Shown: positions 13,451 to 26,256 of the stretch, in pieces
Layout of the letters: every line of letters begins with the position of its first letter
Position numbering within the stretch: position 1 is the stretch's first letter
Source: Ligustrum vulgare
Lineage: Eukaryota; Streptophyta; Magnoliopsida; Lamiales; Oleaceae
DNA length: 64,000 nt
Direction: 5' to 3'
NCBI GenBank assembly: GCA_963555705.1
Contig: OY743177.1
Location: forward strand, 54,382,096 to 54,446,095
Translations under genes and position numbers: made by a program
The notes under the pieces: model-generated
Database searches by the model: none
What the model was told of the DNA's origin: nothing
What the model saw: only the letters and a program-made list of their open reading frames with translations

Positions 13451-15130
13451 GATGTTGATGTAAACATATATGCCGTAGTCCACAGTTCCAAGAGCTGCAG
13501 TATCATGTTGCCAAGCGCATCCAACCAGCGGTTGCTATCTAATTAGGCTGTGGCGCTGTGCAGGTACATCTCTGTTCCCTATTCAGTCGCCTCTCTATTG
13601 AACTGATTTTATTTTGTAGTATCTCCACTAGTCACATCATTATAGATTAATAGTTATAGCCAATATTAGTGCTTGTTTGGTAGTTGTTTTAAGTGCTTAT
13701 AAGCTGTGGTTCCTATGGAATGTGTGGTTAAAAAGTATGTTTGACCATCTTAAATTATAATTTAAGTTTTCCCAAACATGCTCTTAAGCTAAGTCTCAAA
13801 AAGAGATGAACTGATTTTAGAATTGAAAATAACTTTGATGGGGTTAAGCTGTTGAAGTTTTGCTTGGATAAATCTTGGTTGAAATTTGCAAACACAAATG
13901 AAAAGCAAATACTTTATCATAGTTCATGAGCTAAAATATAATCTTTGGAAAATGTTTTCTTGTAACTGGGTAATTAGCAGTCTGGTTACTGCTATCCCCT
14001 TCAAGTAGTGTAAATATGGGAGTCGAACAATGTTCTTCCAATACTTCCAGAAAACCAGCCAACATTTTGACCTTAACTCATTGCAATTTTTCACTAGACA
14101 ATTTTGTAGGCATGACTGCCTTTGTTTGCTTGATCCATTTACCACCTAAAAATATTCAATTATTTCCTTGCAATGTTTATGTTTGATTTCTCAATCTAAG
14201 AATACATTTTTCTGGTAGCCCCTCCGACCAGCTGGTATTTTTTTTTTCTTCTTGATTCCAAGTCTCTCCGCGCAATATTTCCTTTGATTTCTGAGACTTT
14301 AGAACATACAACTTTGTCTCTTTTTGCGTCCACACCCACCCCGTTTTATAACTGCTGTAGAGGCTCCTTCCCACGATGTTTAACTGTCTCCATCTGCTGC
14401 ATATACATGACTACCTTTCCAGTGTACCTTTTTCATATAAAGAGGGTAGTTGATAAGGTAGTTGCAAGATATACATGACCGCTCTATCATATTTGTCTCA
14501 CACAGTTTATGGCCAGTAATCGAATGAAGATTATTATAATACAAAAATAAAAATGAGGATCTACTGTCATTATAAATGCACACTGCTGCATGCCTAAATT
14601 GTCACCACGACACAGCTTTGTATTTTCTTTTTCACTTTTCTGCAGTGTAACTTTTTACTTATCTACTGAATGTTATGTTCTAATTGTCACTGCCTGGTAT
14701 ATAGAGATTTTCTCATATTCTTCGTCTCATTTTCTGCTATGTTACATTTTGTTCTTGTTCTCGACTTCTCATTTTCACTTTTCTGCAGTGTTACTTATTA
14801 CTTGACTACTGAATGTTATGTTCTAATTGTCACGTCCTGGTATATAAAGTTTTTCTCATATTCTTATTCTCATTTTCTGCTGTGTAACATTCTGTTCTTT
14901 TTATCGACTTCTTGTTGATGCAGTTACTGGGAGAAATAGCACAATAGCACCACCAGCATTTTCACACACAACAATTTCACTGAATGACTGACGAGAGGGA
15001 CAGTTAATTAAACATACTTTGATTCACTTGTATCGATTGACATATGGTCTGATTGTGTAGAAAATGTTATTGAATGAACACAATAGCTTTGTTCTTGGTA
15101 CGATAAATGGTGGCTATAGTTGTTAAACAG
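13451..15130 (+). other. 3' region of the O-fucosyltransferase gene with a probable 3'UTR intron (13564-14923)
   Basis: After the TAG stop there are about 110 bases, then a CAG|GTACATC donor at 13564 and a pyrimidine-rich TTGATGCAG acceptor ending at 14923. This would make a 1.36 kb intron in the 3'UTR (inference from splice consensus only). Exonic-looking 3'UTR continues to about 15100. Short frames here (e.g. 14284-14478) have no homology. Part of this intron is duplicated at 63116-63559. Confidence 0.45.
14633..14918. repeat. Two-copy 143 bp tandem duplication in the 3'UTR intron
   Basis: The block starting CACTTTTCTGCAGTGT at 14633 is repeated from 14776 with period 143 and only scattered substitutions (ACTGAATGTTATGTTCTAAT is identical in both). 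It explains the two similar overlapping frames here; neither is a gene. Confidence 0.85.
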
Positions 15131-16199
15131 TATTCAATTGCTTTAAAAAATTTGTCACATAAGCACAATGAAAGGTATTTAAATAACTTTTTTCTAATGT
15201 AAGCTGACAAGGACTTCGTAAGGATGAGATAACAAATTTCAATCTACATTGCATTAATGTCTAAGACTGTTTTCAATGAATTTGATGAATTTGTTTCTCT
15301 GTGTTCTCTATTTTTCTTGAAATAATAGCAAAATTATATTTAAATATGTGTATATAAAATGGAAATTTTGTTGAGTTAGGATGTTTAATGGAAATTATCT
15401 AGATGGAGTCATGTCAACTTGCATTACATGGCTTTGTATTTCAACAATCCTCAATTTTTTCCATTGTTTCACCTATGTTCATAACTTCAAATTTTTTTTT
15501 TTGGAAATAAGCAAAATTTATACAAAGCACGTAGGGGAATATACGAGTAATGAACATAGAAAATTGTAATATATTATCACTATCACGTGTTTACTGGGCA
15601 CTGTTCATTAGAATTCGTGCCACTTTTTTATTTTTTATGTACATAATATTCTTATCCAATCAAATTTTCTTCCATTTAATATTATCAATAATATTATTCT
15701 TGAAAATTGCTTTGATTTTTTACTTTTTTGGTAACCAATTTTTTTTTTGACATGTTTATAAACAACACAATTTCCCAAATCATTTTTTAACCACACACAT
15801 TTTCTCTCTCTAATTTTCAACCATTACTTTTACCTCGAAATCATAAATAAACAAGTTTATAAATGAAACAGTGTTACCAAACGGAGTAAAGAGTTTTTTT
15901 TGGATGATAAGAATTTTTATTTTTTTTTTAATTTTTTTTTTGGGATGATAAAAATTAATATTAGTAGAATATGAGATTGAAAATCTTATCCAAGGCTCGA
16001 GAGAGTTGATTTTATTTTATATGGAAGAACATACTTATTTCTAGTAGTTTGATCTCACTAAATAAAAAGAAACTTACAAAGTTTTTAATAGTTTTTTGTA
16101 ATTGTTATATTATACTAGTATTAGTACAATTGAAACAAATTTTGTATTGAATTAGAAGTTCAACAACTTTAGTATTTTATATTTTGGCATAACTGATTG
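15131..16199. other. Intergenic AT-rich DNA, no gene seen
   Basis: Low-complexity AT-rich sequence with poly-T runs (about 15490-15500, 15740, 15910-15940). No coding motif, clear TIR or RNA gene was found. Confidence 0.6.
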
Positions 16200-18700
16200 G
16201 ATCACCTCAATTCAATAATGAGAATTGTTGAGAATTCAAGAGGATGTTCGTTGAAGAACCCAAAGATTATTAATTTTAATGAAGCCTCTTGTGATGATTG
16301 TTCCCGAATGAAAACTAATTATGTTAATAACTAATATATTGAAGTGAGTTCATGATATTTCGACTCTAAAAGAATTTAAGGGTAAAAGTTATGGGCCCAC
16401 TCACTATTCATGTACGGTGTTGTAAATTTGAGATTTGTATATAATAAATTGTTGTATTTGTCACTGAAAACTTATACATATGGTATAAGATATTATTTGC
16501 CCATGGTTTAGCAAAATGGAAGGCCTCCGATTATTTCCTATAATATTTCATGAGAACAATCTGAGTAAAAATGTTGTTTCAAATGTAGCAAATATTTTGT
16601 ATATAAATGTCAAAATGATAACCTTGCGGTTGGTTCATGAAGTCACATGATTTTCATCTAAAATTTTGAGAAATCCAACATCTTTTCCACACAATGCATT
16701 GAGATAGAAGTAAATGAATGCTGAGAATTATTGATTGAGTTTGAATTACTAGTTATTTATCCATGAAGAATGAGATGTTTCGACATGATTTGTCGATTTA
16801 TATAATATAAGACTCTCAATGTTAAGGAGGGAAAATTAAGTAATTGATAAAAATGATGAATTTATCACACCTAGAGCGTGGTGGTATGATAAATTTACAA
16901 TGTCTAAAAATTCCAGTATAGAAATTATTGTTATAGGCCTTGTATTCCAAAACACTAAAAAGTGTAAAGTCAGTAAGCATTTGCGCAAATGAAAAAAATA
17001 TTATATACATGAAAGTTGAAACACGAGTTATTGCAAACAAATTTTTTCAAAAAACTGTCATGGTATGTGGTTGATGAATTTATAATATAATCACTAAACT
17101 GATCTCTTTGATATACAAAAAAATGATATCAAAATTGTTGATTCTCAGTATTTTAGGAGTATTCTTTTATTTACCAGTTGATCGCGGTACTTCGAGGTAA
17201 CAAAAATGATTACAGATTATATGTGAGAAATCATATGTAATTAAATAGTTGATTATAATTAAATCAATTGAAAATTGCGATACAAAAGATGCCTAGAATA
17301 TACAAGTATAATCAATGAAAGATTTAATATGCACATAATAAAATCACTCTTGAATGAAATGTGATTCGGGTGTATAAAATTATATTGTATAAAGAATGAT
17401 ACAAATGACCCTATACGACAATATGTTGAAATTTAGATGTACCATTATTGTAAATAATATCTGAAAAACTTGGCAGTTGATTTTCAAGATGCAGATTCAG
17501 GTTAAATTGTATATTAGAAGTGAATCTTGTTTGATTAATTATGAGAAATGGATAAGTCACTTCTAAAGTTGAAAAATGCACTTAGTTCATTAGTAAATAT
17601 TTATTATAAAACATAATTAGGTGTAGCATGTTCAATAATGATTGAAAATATGATATAGTTCTTCAAGTTGAAAAGTAGAATTAAATGTATTTTTAAAGAA
17701 ATAAAAATATTAGCTATTATAAATTTATATAGAATTCATCATAAATGATATATTTGGTGAACATATTCGAAATTACAAAGATTAACAAAGGATATATTGT
17801 TATACAAAATCAATATACTTGTAATGTTCCCAAGTAAAGCTAATACGTCCTGCACCTTTTTTTTCCCCCTTAATTGAGGTTTTATTCCACATGACGTTCA
17901 TATCAAGGTTTTTAATGAGGCAATTGTTATGAAATATTGATGACGACAATGTACCCCCTTCCTTTTATTATGAATTTTTCCTCGGGGATTTTCATATTAA
18001 AAGTATTAATGGGACACTATCATAACTATCTATAAGTTATTATTTAACTATCACGTCCTTAAATTATACTATAATGTTTGTGACAATTGAAGAAAGTCAA
18101 GTATAATATATGGTCAACATTTGAAAAATGATTCAAATTTTGTGTTGCTGAATATATACAAACAGACTTTTATATATACATATTTCAGAAGACTGATGAT
18201 AACAACATTCAACAAATTCGTTCAAGTGAGAATGTGGTTGATTTATTCACAAAAATACTATCAACATTTATATTCAAGAAATTCGGAAAAAAATTGGCTC
18301 ATTTAGAAAACTAAATTAATGAATTCCATTACCTATTAAGTGATTTATGGTGATCAATATCAGGCAGATAGCTGTACTCTTTCTCATTCGCTTATGTTTT
18401 GTCACATTGGTTTTGTTGACAATGTTTTAATAATGTAACATTTATTTTATTACTCCAGTATAACTATACTCTTTTTTCTTTCGTTTAATATTTTTGCCAC
18501 ATTGAGTTTTTATCAAACAATGTTTTAATAAGACATATTTTGTAATGTATCATTTTAGGAGAGTATTGTAAATAATATGTTATTAATGAATGACATTTAT
18601 ACCACTGTAGCCCTAGTTATTATTATCATTTTATCTATAATTCTTTTCTATGTATATGGGCTCTGACTCTTAATAAAATATAAAAATCTATTGATTTTTC
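16200..18700 (+). mobile_element. Decayed Ty1/copia retrotransposon (3' part)
   Basis: The frame at about 18187-18312 reads the typical end of copia RNase H: a QIRSSENVVDLFTK stretch followed by a TFIFKKFGKKIG-like tail, the block that closes Pol in plant copia elements. Downstream at 18380-18560, as also at 17840-18010, there are TGTACTCTTTCTC / GGTTTTTAATGAGGCA-type sequences common to the 3' end of copia internal regions. Everything upstream is riddled with stops and indels. LTR ends were not resolved; boundaries are approximate. Confidence 0.6.
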
Positions 18701-19689
18701 TATTCTCTTATATTCTCTTCTCATTTTTTTGTAGTTTATAACAAATAAGACATTATTATGTATGACAATAGGTTTGGTTGGTTTGATTTGTGCTCACCGA
18801 CCAAAAATAAGACTTTTAGTCGTAAGCTCATCTCGTATAGTCCTAGTTGCATGGCCTGCAAGTACATAATGATTTAAAATACATGATATGGTGAATATGA
18901 TTGGATCAAAATTTCTTTAAGCAAATTAAAAAAAAAAAAATCTCAACTCTTTTTTTAACACCTCATATGTATGTAAATCATTATATTATTTCATTATGTA
19001 CAAGTAATATTATTAATTTAGCCTCTATTTGATGACAATTATAAAAAGTATTTTTCTAAAAAGTGTAAAACGTGAAGAAACGACGAGGTCGAGTTTCAAG
19101 CTTAAGAGCGAAAAAGCCCGACAATGCGTGAGAGAAGTACGAAGCGTGAAGGCCAAATTTTGAGTATAAGTGAACCTAAGCGTAAGCGAGCTATTAAGAA
19201 CAGAGATAAAGAGAAAAATGATTTTTTGAATGGTGATTTTTTTTTTTTTTTTCAAAAAAGTGTGGTTGAAAAATAGGAGAATCTTTTTTATTTATATATA
19301 TATTTTGTTGTATGATTGTATGGTTGAAGAGTTAAATATATGAATGGCCATTGTATGTCGATTACTAACTCAATACTGAACTTTAGGATGCTTCTCAAAG
19401 GTCGTGTTCACCACCACTTTCGACGACGATGAAAATCATGACAATGGTCCCGTCGTCAATGATGGTATCGTGTTCCCAAACAAACTAGATACAAGCATCG
19501 CAAAATAGCTATTTTATTCACTTCTAAAACCCAGATACAAACGTCGATGATGGTGCCGGACTTTCCCCGTCCGCTTGAACACATCATCGCTGTTGGCTGA
19601 GTGATTTTGAGAACGTTCTATGTTGACCCCAACGGGATATTGAATATGTTATTTACAAATGTTGTCATTGACGTGCATTAATGGGAATG
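18701..19689. other. Intergenic DNA, no gene seen
   Basis: AT-rich sequence with poly-A and poly-T tracts (18929, 19239). The minus frame at 19025-19255 has no recognisable content. From about 19380 there is a CGACGA/GATGATGG-rich patch that might be an old exon fragment, but I cannot identify it. Confidence 0.5.
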
Positions 19690-19694
19690 GATAT

Positions 19695-20290
19695 TGATGA
19701 TGCTAAAAATCGCACCTGGAATATTTCGAACTTGAGCAATAAACTAGCACGAACTGGATCTCTGAATACCTGCAATAAAGGCGAGGAGGTGTGTCCTCGT
19801 CGCCCCTCCGATGCTTAAGTCAGTAAAGAGGAAGGAGAAAATTTATGCAAGAGGCTATAAATTGTAGAGATAATTGTGTACCTGAATAATGGTTGGAGGC
19901 CTTGTATTTATAAGAATAAGTAGTGTATTTTAAGTAGGACTAGGTTACCCAAATTGTTTGGAGATTTAGGAGTTTTATTAGATGTATGAGTCTCGATTAA
20001 GATAATGTTGTAATAGTTGTGTTGGAATATGATTTGTGGACCGAGAATCCTATTGATGTTGATTATTACTTGAGAATGATGACTCTGAACCCATCTCGAA
20101 TGAATGAGCTCGAGCTAAGGTCCCCGAGCATTTAAGTTTTACGTGTGTACCAAGATAGTGTTCGGGATATGTACTCCTTGGGGCTCATAGGTTGTTCGGG
20201 GGTACAAAAATATAATATGAGATAGTAATTACATGTTCGGGTTCGAGGATTTTGTGAGGGCCCGGGTATAGACAAAATTTGTACTCATCA
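19695..20290 (-). repeat. LTR (3' LTR of the minus-strand element)
   Basis: 596 bp, near-identical to 23688-24283 (a few substitutions such as CTCGAT/CTTGAT), so the insertion is fairly recent. Confidence 0.88.
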
Positions 20291-20399
20291 TAGGCCCCCG
20301 CGCATCCATTATCGAGTTCGGGGAGAGATGGATGCGCAATAATGAAGTATCGTGATTAAGATGTGATGCGGAGGTTATGTGAAGGAGAAATAAACTAGA

Positions 20400-20765
20400 G
20401 CTTATGTTTAAGAAATAATAAGCCGAGCTCTTGTTAAGTAATGAGATCAAGTATGTTAAGTGATGAACTCGATCTTATGTTATGCATTGAGCTTTATGTT
20501 AAGTAATGAGATCAAGTATGTTAAGTGATGAACTCGATCTTATGTTATGCATTGAGCTTTATGTTAAGTAATGAGGCAAAGCTCGTGCTAAGTAATGAGA
20601 TCGAGCTCATGTTAAGTAATGAGATCGAGTATGTTAAGTGATGAACTCGATCTTATGTTATGCATTGAGCTTTATGTTAAGTAATGAGGCAAAGCTCATG
20701 CTAAGTAATGAGATCGAGCTCATGTTAAGTAATGAGATCGAGTTACGTTAAGTGGTGAGAAGCTC
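20400..20765. repeat. Minisatellite A (GTTAAGTAATGAGATCGAG family)
   Basis: Units carrying ATGTTAAGTAATGAGATC and GTGATGAACTCGATCTTATG alternate in higher-order blocks of about 100-130 bp. No reading frame of interest. Confidence 0.85.
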
Positions 20766-20955
20766 AAACACAAGCAATAAACTTAAGGTGATAAACCCGA
20801 GCATGTGAGTTTTGATTTGAGAATTCCAAACATTCAAGTAACATGGGCGAACAACTTTTAAGGCGTGAACATCGCTTGGGACCTGAACAATGTTTGAGGC
20901 CCGAACACAGAATTAGGCCCGAACAAAGTTTGTGGCCTGAACAGTGTTTCCGAAA

Positions 20956-21417
20956 TTATTTCGTGAGGTTGATGCTCGGGGTAAATCTTTGATCTTGCTC
21001 ATAGGAAAGTTTTTTGGTGCCTGCTAGTAGGCAAGGCTTTGAGTGCTTGCGTAAGGCAAGACTTTGAGTGCTTGCACGGGGCAAGGCTTTGAGTGCGTGC
21101 TCGTGGGCACGGCTTTGAGTGCTTGCGCGGGGCAAGACTTTGAGTGCGTGCTCGTGGGCACGGATTTTGAGTGCTTGCGCGGGGCAAGGCTTTGAGTGCG
21201 TTCTCAAGCGCGGGACACTGCTTTGAGCGCTTGCGCAGGGCAAGGCTTTGAGTGCGTGCTCGTGGGCACGACTTTGAGCGCTTGCGCGGGGCAAGGCTTT
21301 GAGTGCGTGCTCGTGGACACATCTTTCAGTACTTGCGCGGGGCAAGACTTTCACATTGATATTTGCACCTGTCAATAGTCCGAAGGCAACAAGCAAATTC
21401 GAGAAAAGAACGTGCAC
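20956..21417 (-). other. Open frame over minisatellite B (GC-rich about 60 bp repeats)
   Basis: The sequence alternates GCTTGCGCGGGGCAAGGCTT and TGAGTGCGTGCTCGTGGGCA units from about 21030 to 21350. It is open in two minus-strand frames and one plus frame and codes a repetitive Ala/Ser/Leu/Arg/His peptide (EHALKALPRAS pattern). Its GC content is far above the AT-rich surroundings. It sits in the interior of a retroelement; I favour a non-coding minisatellite over a real protein, because several frames are open at once. Confidence 0.5.
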
Positions 21418-23687
21418 ATATATTCATGCAATTAGATTACTCGGCAATCATGTTAGCACATATTTCCCGCTAAAACATCTATGAATTTAATTGGTTCAAA
21501 GCAATCATTTTTCTAATTAATGTGACTGACCATTAAAGGAAGGTGTCAAGGCGTGTTGATCAATGCAGATTGTACCCAAGAAGATCATCTTTTTCATAGT
21601 AGGTGTTTCTATTGGTTTTCAAATAGATCGCAGAGAAATATGATGCTTTATATAACTGGTCATGGTGTGTCATTTTGTAATTTATTATTTAACTCAGTTA
21701 ATTTCCAGGTTATACAACCAATGACAGCATGAATCATTACAGGAACAGATCATATAACTTAAGATTCAACAATCAATTCTCATTGAGTTTAGCTCATGCA
21801 TTATGGATCAGATCATACTTGAAGTCGTGTAAATAATGAGACCACAGATCTTAACTCAATATCATCAATTAAACCAACATGCCTCCCAATATTTTCACGA
21901 AAATCAACAATTACCATTATGCAATTTTTAGACAGATTGTGGGTTATGATATATTTGTCGAAATTTTAGCAAGAAATTTTCATTCGAAGCGTGATACTAG
22001 TCGAATCTTGTTAATCACATTTAATGCAATTGGATATTGTAAAATTCGTTCTAACCATATGGTGAGCATTTCATATGCAACTTAAAGTATTTTGCAAGAT
22101 TTGCACAAATTGTAAGTCCTGACACAAATTTCTATCAAATTGCGCAAGAATTGGTGAGTAAGGTAAGAGTATACCTTATTTCTGTAGTCATAGGAGAGGC
22201 TGGACCTGAGCTAGCTACTCACACCCTGGACACTCTCCGATTTCTGCTGTGATTGATATAAAACTCTAGGCATGATCATATATTTGACTGTGCACAATTT
22301 GGGTTTCAAGTTTTTTGCATGTGGCTGGTGATTTTCCAAAGGCACGTACAAAACAAGGGGAGGTGCACTCAGTAGGGGACCCTCCTTATGTGGATCCATT
22401 TCGATGGAAGAGACTACTTTAACTCTGCCCATTTTGTCTACTAGTGCTTTGTCCAATTTAATTAGAGGTTCAGATTTGATTTCTTCACCAAGTATCCATC
22501 GTGAGGGTAGGTTCGGTAGCCATTAGCAATGTGTGCCGAATAGGGTTTACAGTATAGATAAGTGCACCGAGGCCGAAGTGATTTATTATCAAATCACTGA
22601 ATGAGAAAATTTAGTAGGTGCATTTCATCGAGCCTCTAACATGCCTGACTACAATTCCAAATTTTCAGCATATGGGGCTTCTCGAATATAACTCAATGCA
22701 TCAAAATCAATTAGCCTACGCCAAGGTCTTCCAATACCAAGCACTCAGAGCACTAACATAGTAATGAAGAGAAAACCCATTAGCCTCTCTCCCTGAAATT
22801 CAACAGTGGAAGATGAAGATTTGATGATATAAACGACCAAAAATCATTTCCCTTTCAATTCGATGTAGTCCGAGTGGTCAGGGGTTATGAATTCTCTGCA
22901 ATCTTTGGTGTTGATCAATCCGTTGGACAATTTCGACGTGCTCGGGAGGAGGCGATCAGAGAACATCGCCGAGATTCTTTCGTGAAGTCATTGGCCGGTG
23001 GTTATCGTAGTTTTGCGGAGACACTGCCAGCGCCCGGGGCGGCCTCAATGGTCTCAACATAGCACCCATGGAGGTCCACTTATGCTAATAAATCAACCAA
23101 TTTTGCATCATCAACGACCTTCATCGAGGGTTCCTCATACGGTTACCTCCATAGAGTTTGAAATTCCCATCGTGGTTGAGGGCAGGATTACGACCACTGT
23201 GTGAAGTGGTTATATGAGGGGGCTTGAAAGACTTCTCCGACCAAAAAAAAAAAAAATCTACTCTGGGATGCAATCTGAAGCAATAAAATTGGCCAAAACT
23301 TGACAATCCCGCTAATAACTCTCGTTGAGACCTCCGAACACCAAGATAAAACTCACGTCAGAGGGGGAAAAAGTCAAATCGACTTTCAGTTGTTGCTTCG
23401 GAGGCATAATATTCTTGATAGACTTTGATGGAGACGAGAATACATAAAGAGAGAGTGCAGATTTGTGTAAAAAATTGAAGGAATTTGGCATATTTTAGAG
23501 AATTTAGGCCTGGTTTTTGAAAATTTTGATGTTGGATGAGTTTGTGAGGACAGACCTCCGGTCAATATGTTGCTGTTAATTTGTTTGACCGAATTCAGAC
23601 CTTCAATCTTTCTGAATTTTTTATTTATTTATTTAAGAAACGATCTTTGAACATGATTTTTTGATCGATGTCCATAGATGGCGCCAA

Positions 23688-24283
23688 TGATGATGCTAAA
23701 AATCGCACCTGGAATATTCCGAGCTTGAGCAATAAACTAACACGAACTGGATCTCCGAATACCTGCAATAAAGGCGAGGAGGTGTGTCCTCGTCGCCCCT
23801 CCGATGCTTAAGTCAGTAAAGAGGAAGGAGAAAATTTATGCAAGAGGCTATAAATTGTAGAGATAATTGTGTACCTGAATAATGGTTGGAGGCCTTGTAT
23901 TTATAGGAATAAGTAGTGTATTTTAAGTAGGATTAGGTTACCCAAATTGTTTGGAGATTTAGGAGTTTTATTAGATGTATGAGTCTTGATTAAGATAATG
24001 TTGTAATAGTTGTGTTGGAATATGATTTGTGGACCGAGAATCCTATTGATGTTGATTATTCCTTGAGAATGATGACTCTGAACCCATCTCGAATGAATGA
24101 GCTTGAGCTAAGGTCCCCGAGCATTTAAGTTTTACGTGTGTACCAAGATAGTGTTCGGGATATGTACTCCTCGAGGCTCATAGGTTGTTCGGGGGTACCA
24201 AAATATAATATGAGATAGTAATTACATGTTCGGGTTCGAGGATTTTGTGAGGGCCTGAGTATAGACAAAATTTGTACTCATCA
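23688..24283 (-). repeat. LTR (5' LTR of the minus-strand element)
   Basis: 596 bp partner of 19695-20290; the adjacent GGCGCC motif at 23680-23685 marks the primer-binding site on the minus strand. Confidence 0.88.
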
Positions 24284-24661
24284 GATATTATTTACAAATG
24301 CTTTCATTAATCGTCTTTGACGGATATTGAATTTGATTGATTAATAGATACTCAACTTTCAATTGCTTGATGTAGCAACTTGGGAATTTTGTTTATCTCA
24401 AACCGTCGGATGACCACCACCACTACCTCAAATCACCATCACAAGAAAAACCAAAAACAAATATTACCTTTTTTTGTAGATTAAACCAATTTTAATGAAA
24501 AAAAAAAATCACTTGAATTGTATAAGTCTGCTGAAGATTTATTGACTTCGGATATTAAATGGTCTTGTGGATACTCGAGCCACCCTAATGTAGGTTGAGT
24601 CGAAGGCTGAATGTGGTTAAAATAGAGTGGTGGAGGAGATGGTGGTCGACATGAAGTTGGA
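24284..24661. other. Short unique spacer
   Basis: Follows the retrotransposon target duplication. The minus frames at 24481-24681 and 24585-24794 are proline-rich but have no family I recognise, and they cross the boundary of the repeated NAC segment. Confidence 0.4.
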
Positions 24662-24885
24662 AGTAGAGGTGGATTTTCCAAGAAATGGGTATTCTTTTAT
24701 TCCTTTTTCTTGACCAGAACTTGAACTTCTTCACGTCTTCTATCACCTTCATATGATTTTTGATGCATAAGTGATTTGGGGTGAAGGTGATCATCGACAG
24801 TCGTCTTTTGGATGGGTGGCGGTAGTCAACCGACTATGAGTTGTTTTTTCCCGATTTGATTTCTGGTTGGGTGGAGTGAGGATAA

Positions 24886-25675
24886 GAGCATCTCCATTCT
24901 TCAATGCATTCCGTCAATTGAGAAAAAAGACTTGACAAGTCAAGAAATTGACGAAATTAGTTAAAAATATATTTGTAATGCATAATGTCAATGTCAATTA
25001 CAATGTTAAGCTGACGTGGCTGAAAAAAAATTGACAATGTTGAGTTTTCCTCTACATTTGACGCTCCGTCTAACTGAATGAGTCATCGTTAATTTATTTT
25101 CTAATTATTTTAACTATATTAAAAAGGGACATGGACGTCATGGCATGAATATTTTCGTTGAAAATTATTTCTGATCAAACATTTTTTGATTACTTTCATT
25201 CAAATCTTTCATGATTATATTAAATTTAAGATTAATAACTTCAAAGGAATATGCATTTTAATCGAAAAAAATCTAACACTAAATAAAGTTATATAAAAAT
25301 ATTACTCATTGAAATATCTTAACAAAATAATAATTTTAGATTAATAAATAATCTTTTGTCTGTAATAATTTTTTTGAGAAAAAATCATATAATAAATTTA
25401 ACTACCAAAATAAAATATAAAAATGAAATATAGTCCAAGAAAATAACATTTATAATTTATAATAACGAAAAGTTTAATACTATATTAATCATTTTGTGAA
25501 TAAGATATTATTTTTAAATTTTAAAAATGCCACGTAATCAACAATATTTAAATGTAGATGAAATCATTGAAGATGAAATTTAAGACTACGCGTTCAATTT
25601 ATCCACATTCTCTAGAAATTCATCAATTTCATTACCACGTCAACCTTCAATTCATCTAGTGCATTGGAGATGCTC
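24886..25675. mobile_element. Harbinger-like (Tourist-type) MITE, 790 bp, TSD TAA
   Basis: The inverted ends read GAGCATCTCCATT on the left and, complemented, GAGCATCTCCAATG on the right. A 3 bp TAA flanks both sides (24883-24885, 25676-25678), as in PIF/Harbinger insertions. The homologous places in the other two segment copies are unoccupied: GGATAATGATG near 41700 and GGATAACGATG near 51250. No transposase is visible, so it is non-autonomous. Confidence 0.85.
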
Positions 25676-25989
25676 TAATAGTCAGATGGTGTTTGGATCT
25701 AAGTGAAGGAAGAAGATTTTAATTTTTCTTTAATTGATTTTGTCTAATTATTTTACTATATATTTAGCTGATGTGGCAATGTGAGACTGAATATGATGCC
25801 ATGTCAGCCATCTTTTAGACTAATTAGTATTTTCATCCACGTATATAATGAGACGTTAGTTTTAGTTATGAATGGATAACATATCAGAAAATTCAGTAAC
25901 CATTGGGAAATATCCTAAAGTTCAGTGATGAGTTGGTAATCGACTATAACTTCAGTGGCCATTTATATATTTAATGCTATGGTTAAGAA

Positions 25990-25990
<1 letters not shown>

Positions 25991-26033
<43 letters not shown>
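25991..26033. repeat. (AT)n microsatellite upstream of NAC-1
   Basis: About 20 uninterrupted AT units some 220 bp before the NAC-1 start. Absent from the other two copies. Confidence 0.9.
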
Positions 26034-26035
<2 letters not shown>

Positions 26036-26256
26036 GTTGAAGAGAGTAAAAATAGGACTTATAAATTGGGTTATCCGTTACCTTCATTGTTAATCAATTC
26101 TTGTGCCTTAGCTGTGAAGAACTACTTTTACTTTCTTGATCCCAGGGGAAAAGAAAAACTCTCTCCCCCTCTCTCTCGTACAGGATTCAAATCCCTTCTT
26201 CAGTTAAAAATCGCGGGAATTTCAAAATTGCTCAACTCTTCTTCAGCGGATCAGGT

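Larger units (their letters stand above)
19695..24283 (-). mobile_element. Complete non-autonomous LTR retrotransposon (4.59 kb)
   Basis: Two 596 bp direct repeats (19695-20290 and 23688-24283) begin TGATGATGC and end GTACTCATCA. The flanking 5 bp GATAT is identical on both sides (19690-19694, 24284-24288), a perfect target duplication. On the minus strand a TTGGCGCCATCTATGG primer-binding-like site follows the LTR (plus positions about 23672-23687), and a purine-rich GCGGGGGCCTA tract precedes the other LTR (plus positions 20291-20301). The interior has no RT, integrase or protease motif; it carries two minisatellites and short frames only. This fits a LARD-like or otherwise non-autonomous element that depends on another element's Pol. 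Confidence 0.85.

Noticed and set aside
20999..21378. Repetitive Ala/Arg/Leu-rich proteins, possibly antifreeze-like or effector-like
   Set aside because: The same minisatellite is open in several frames on both strands, as expected of a repeat whose unit length happens to keep frame. No start context, signal peptide or homology.
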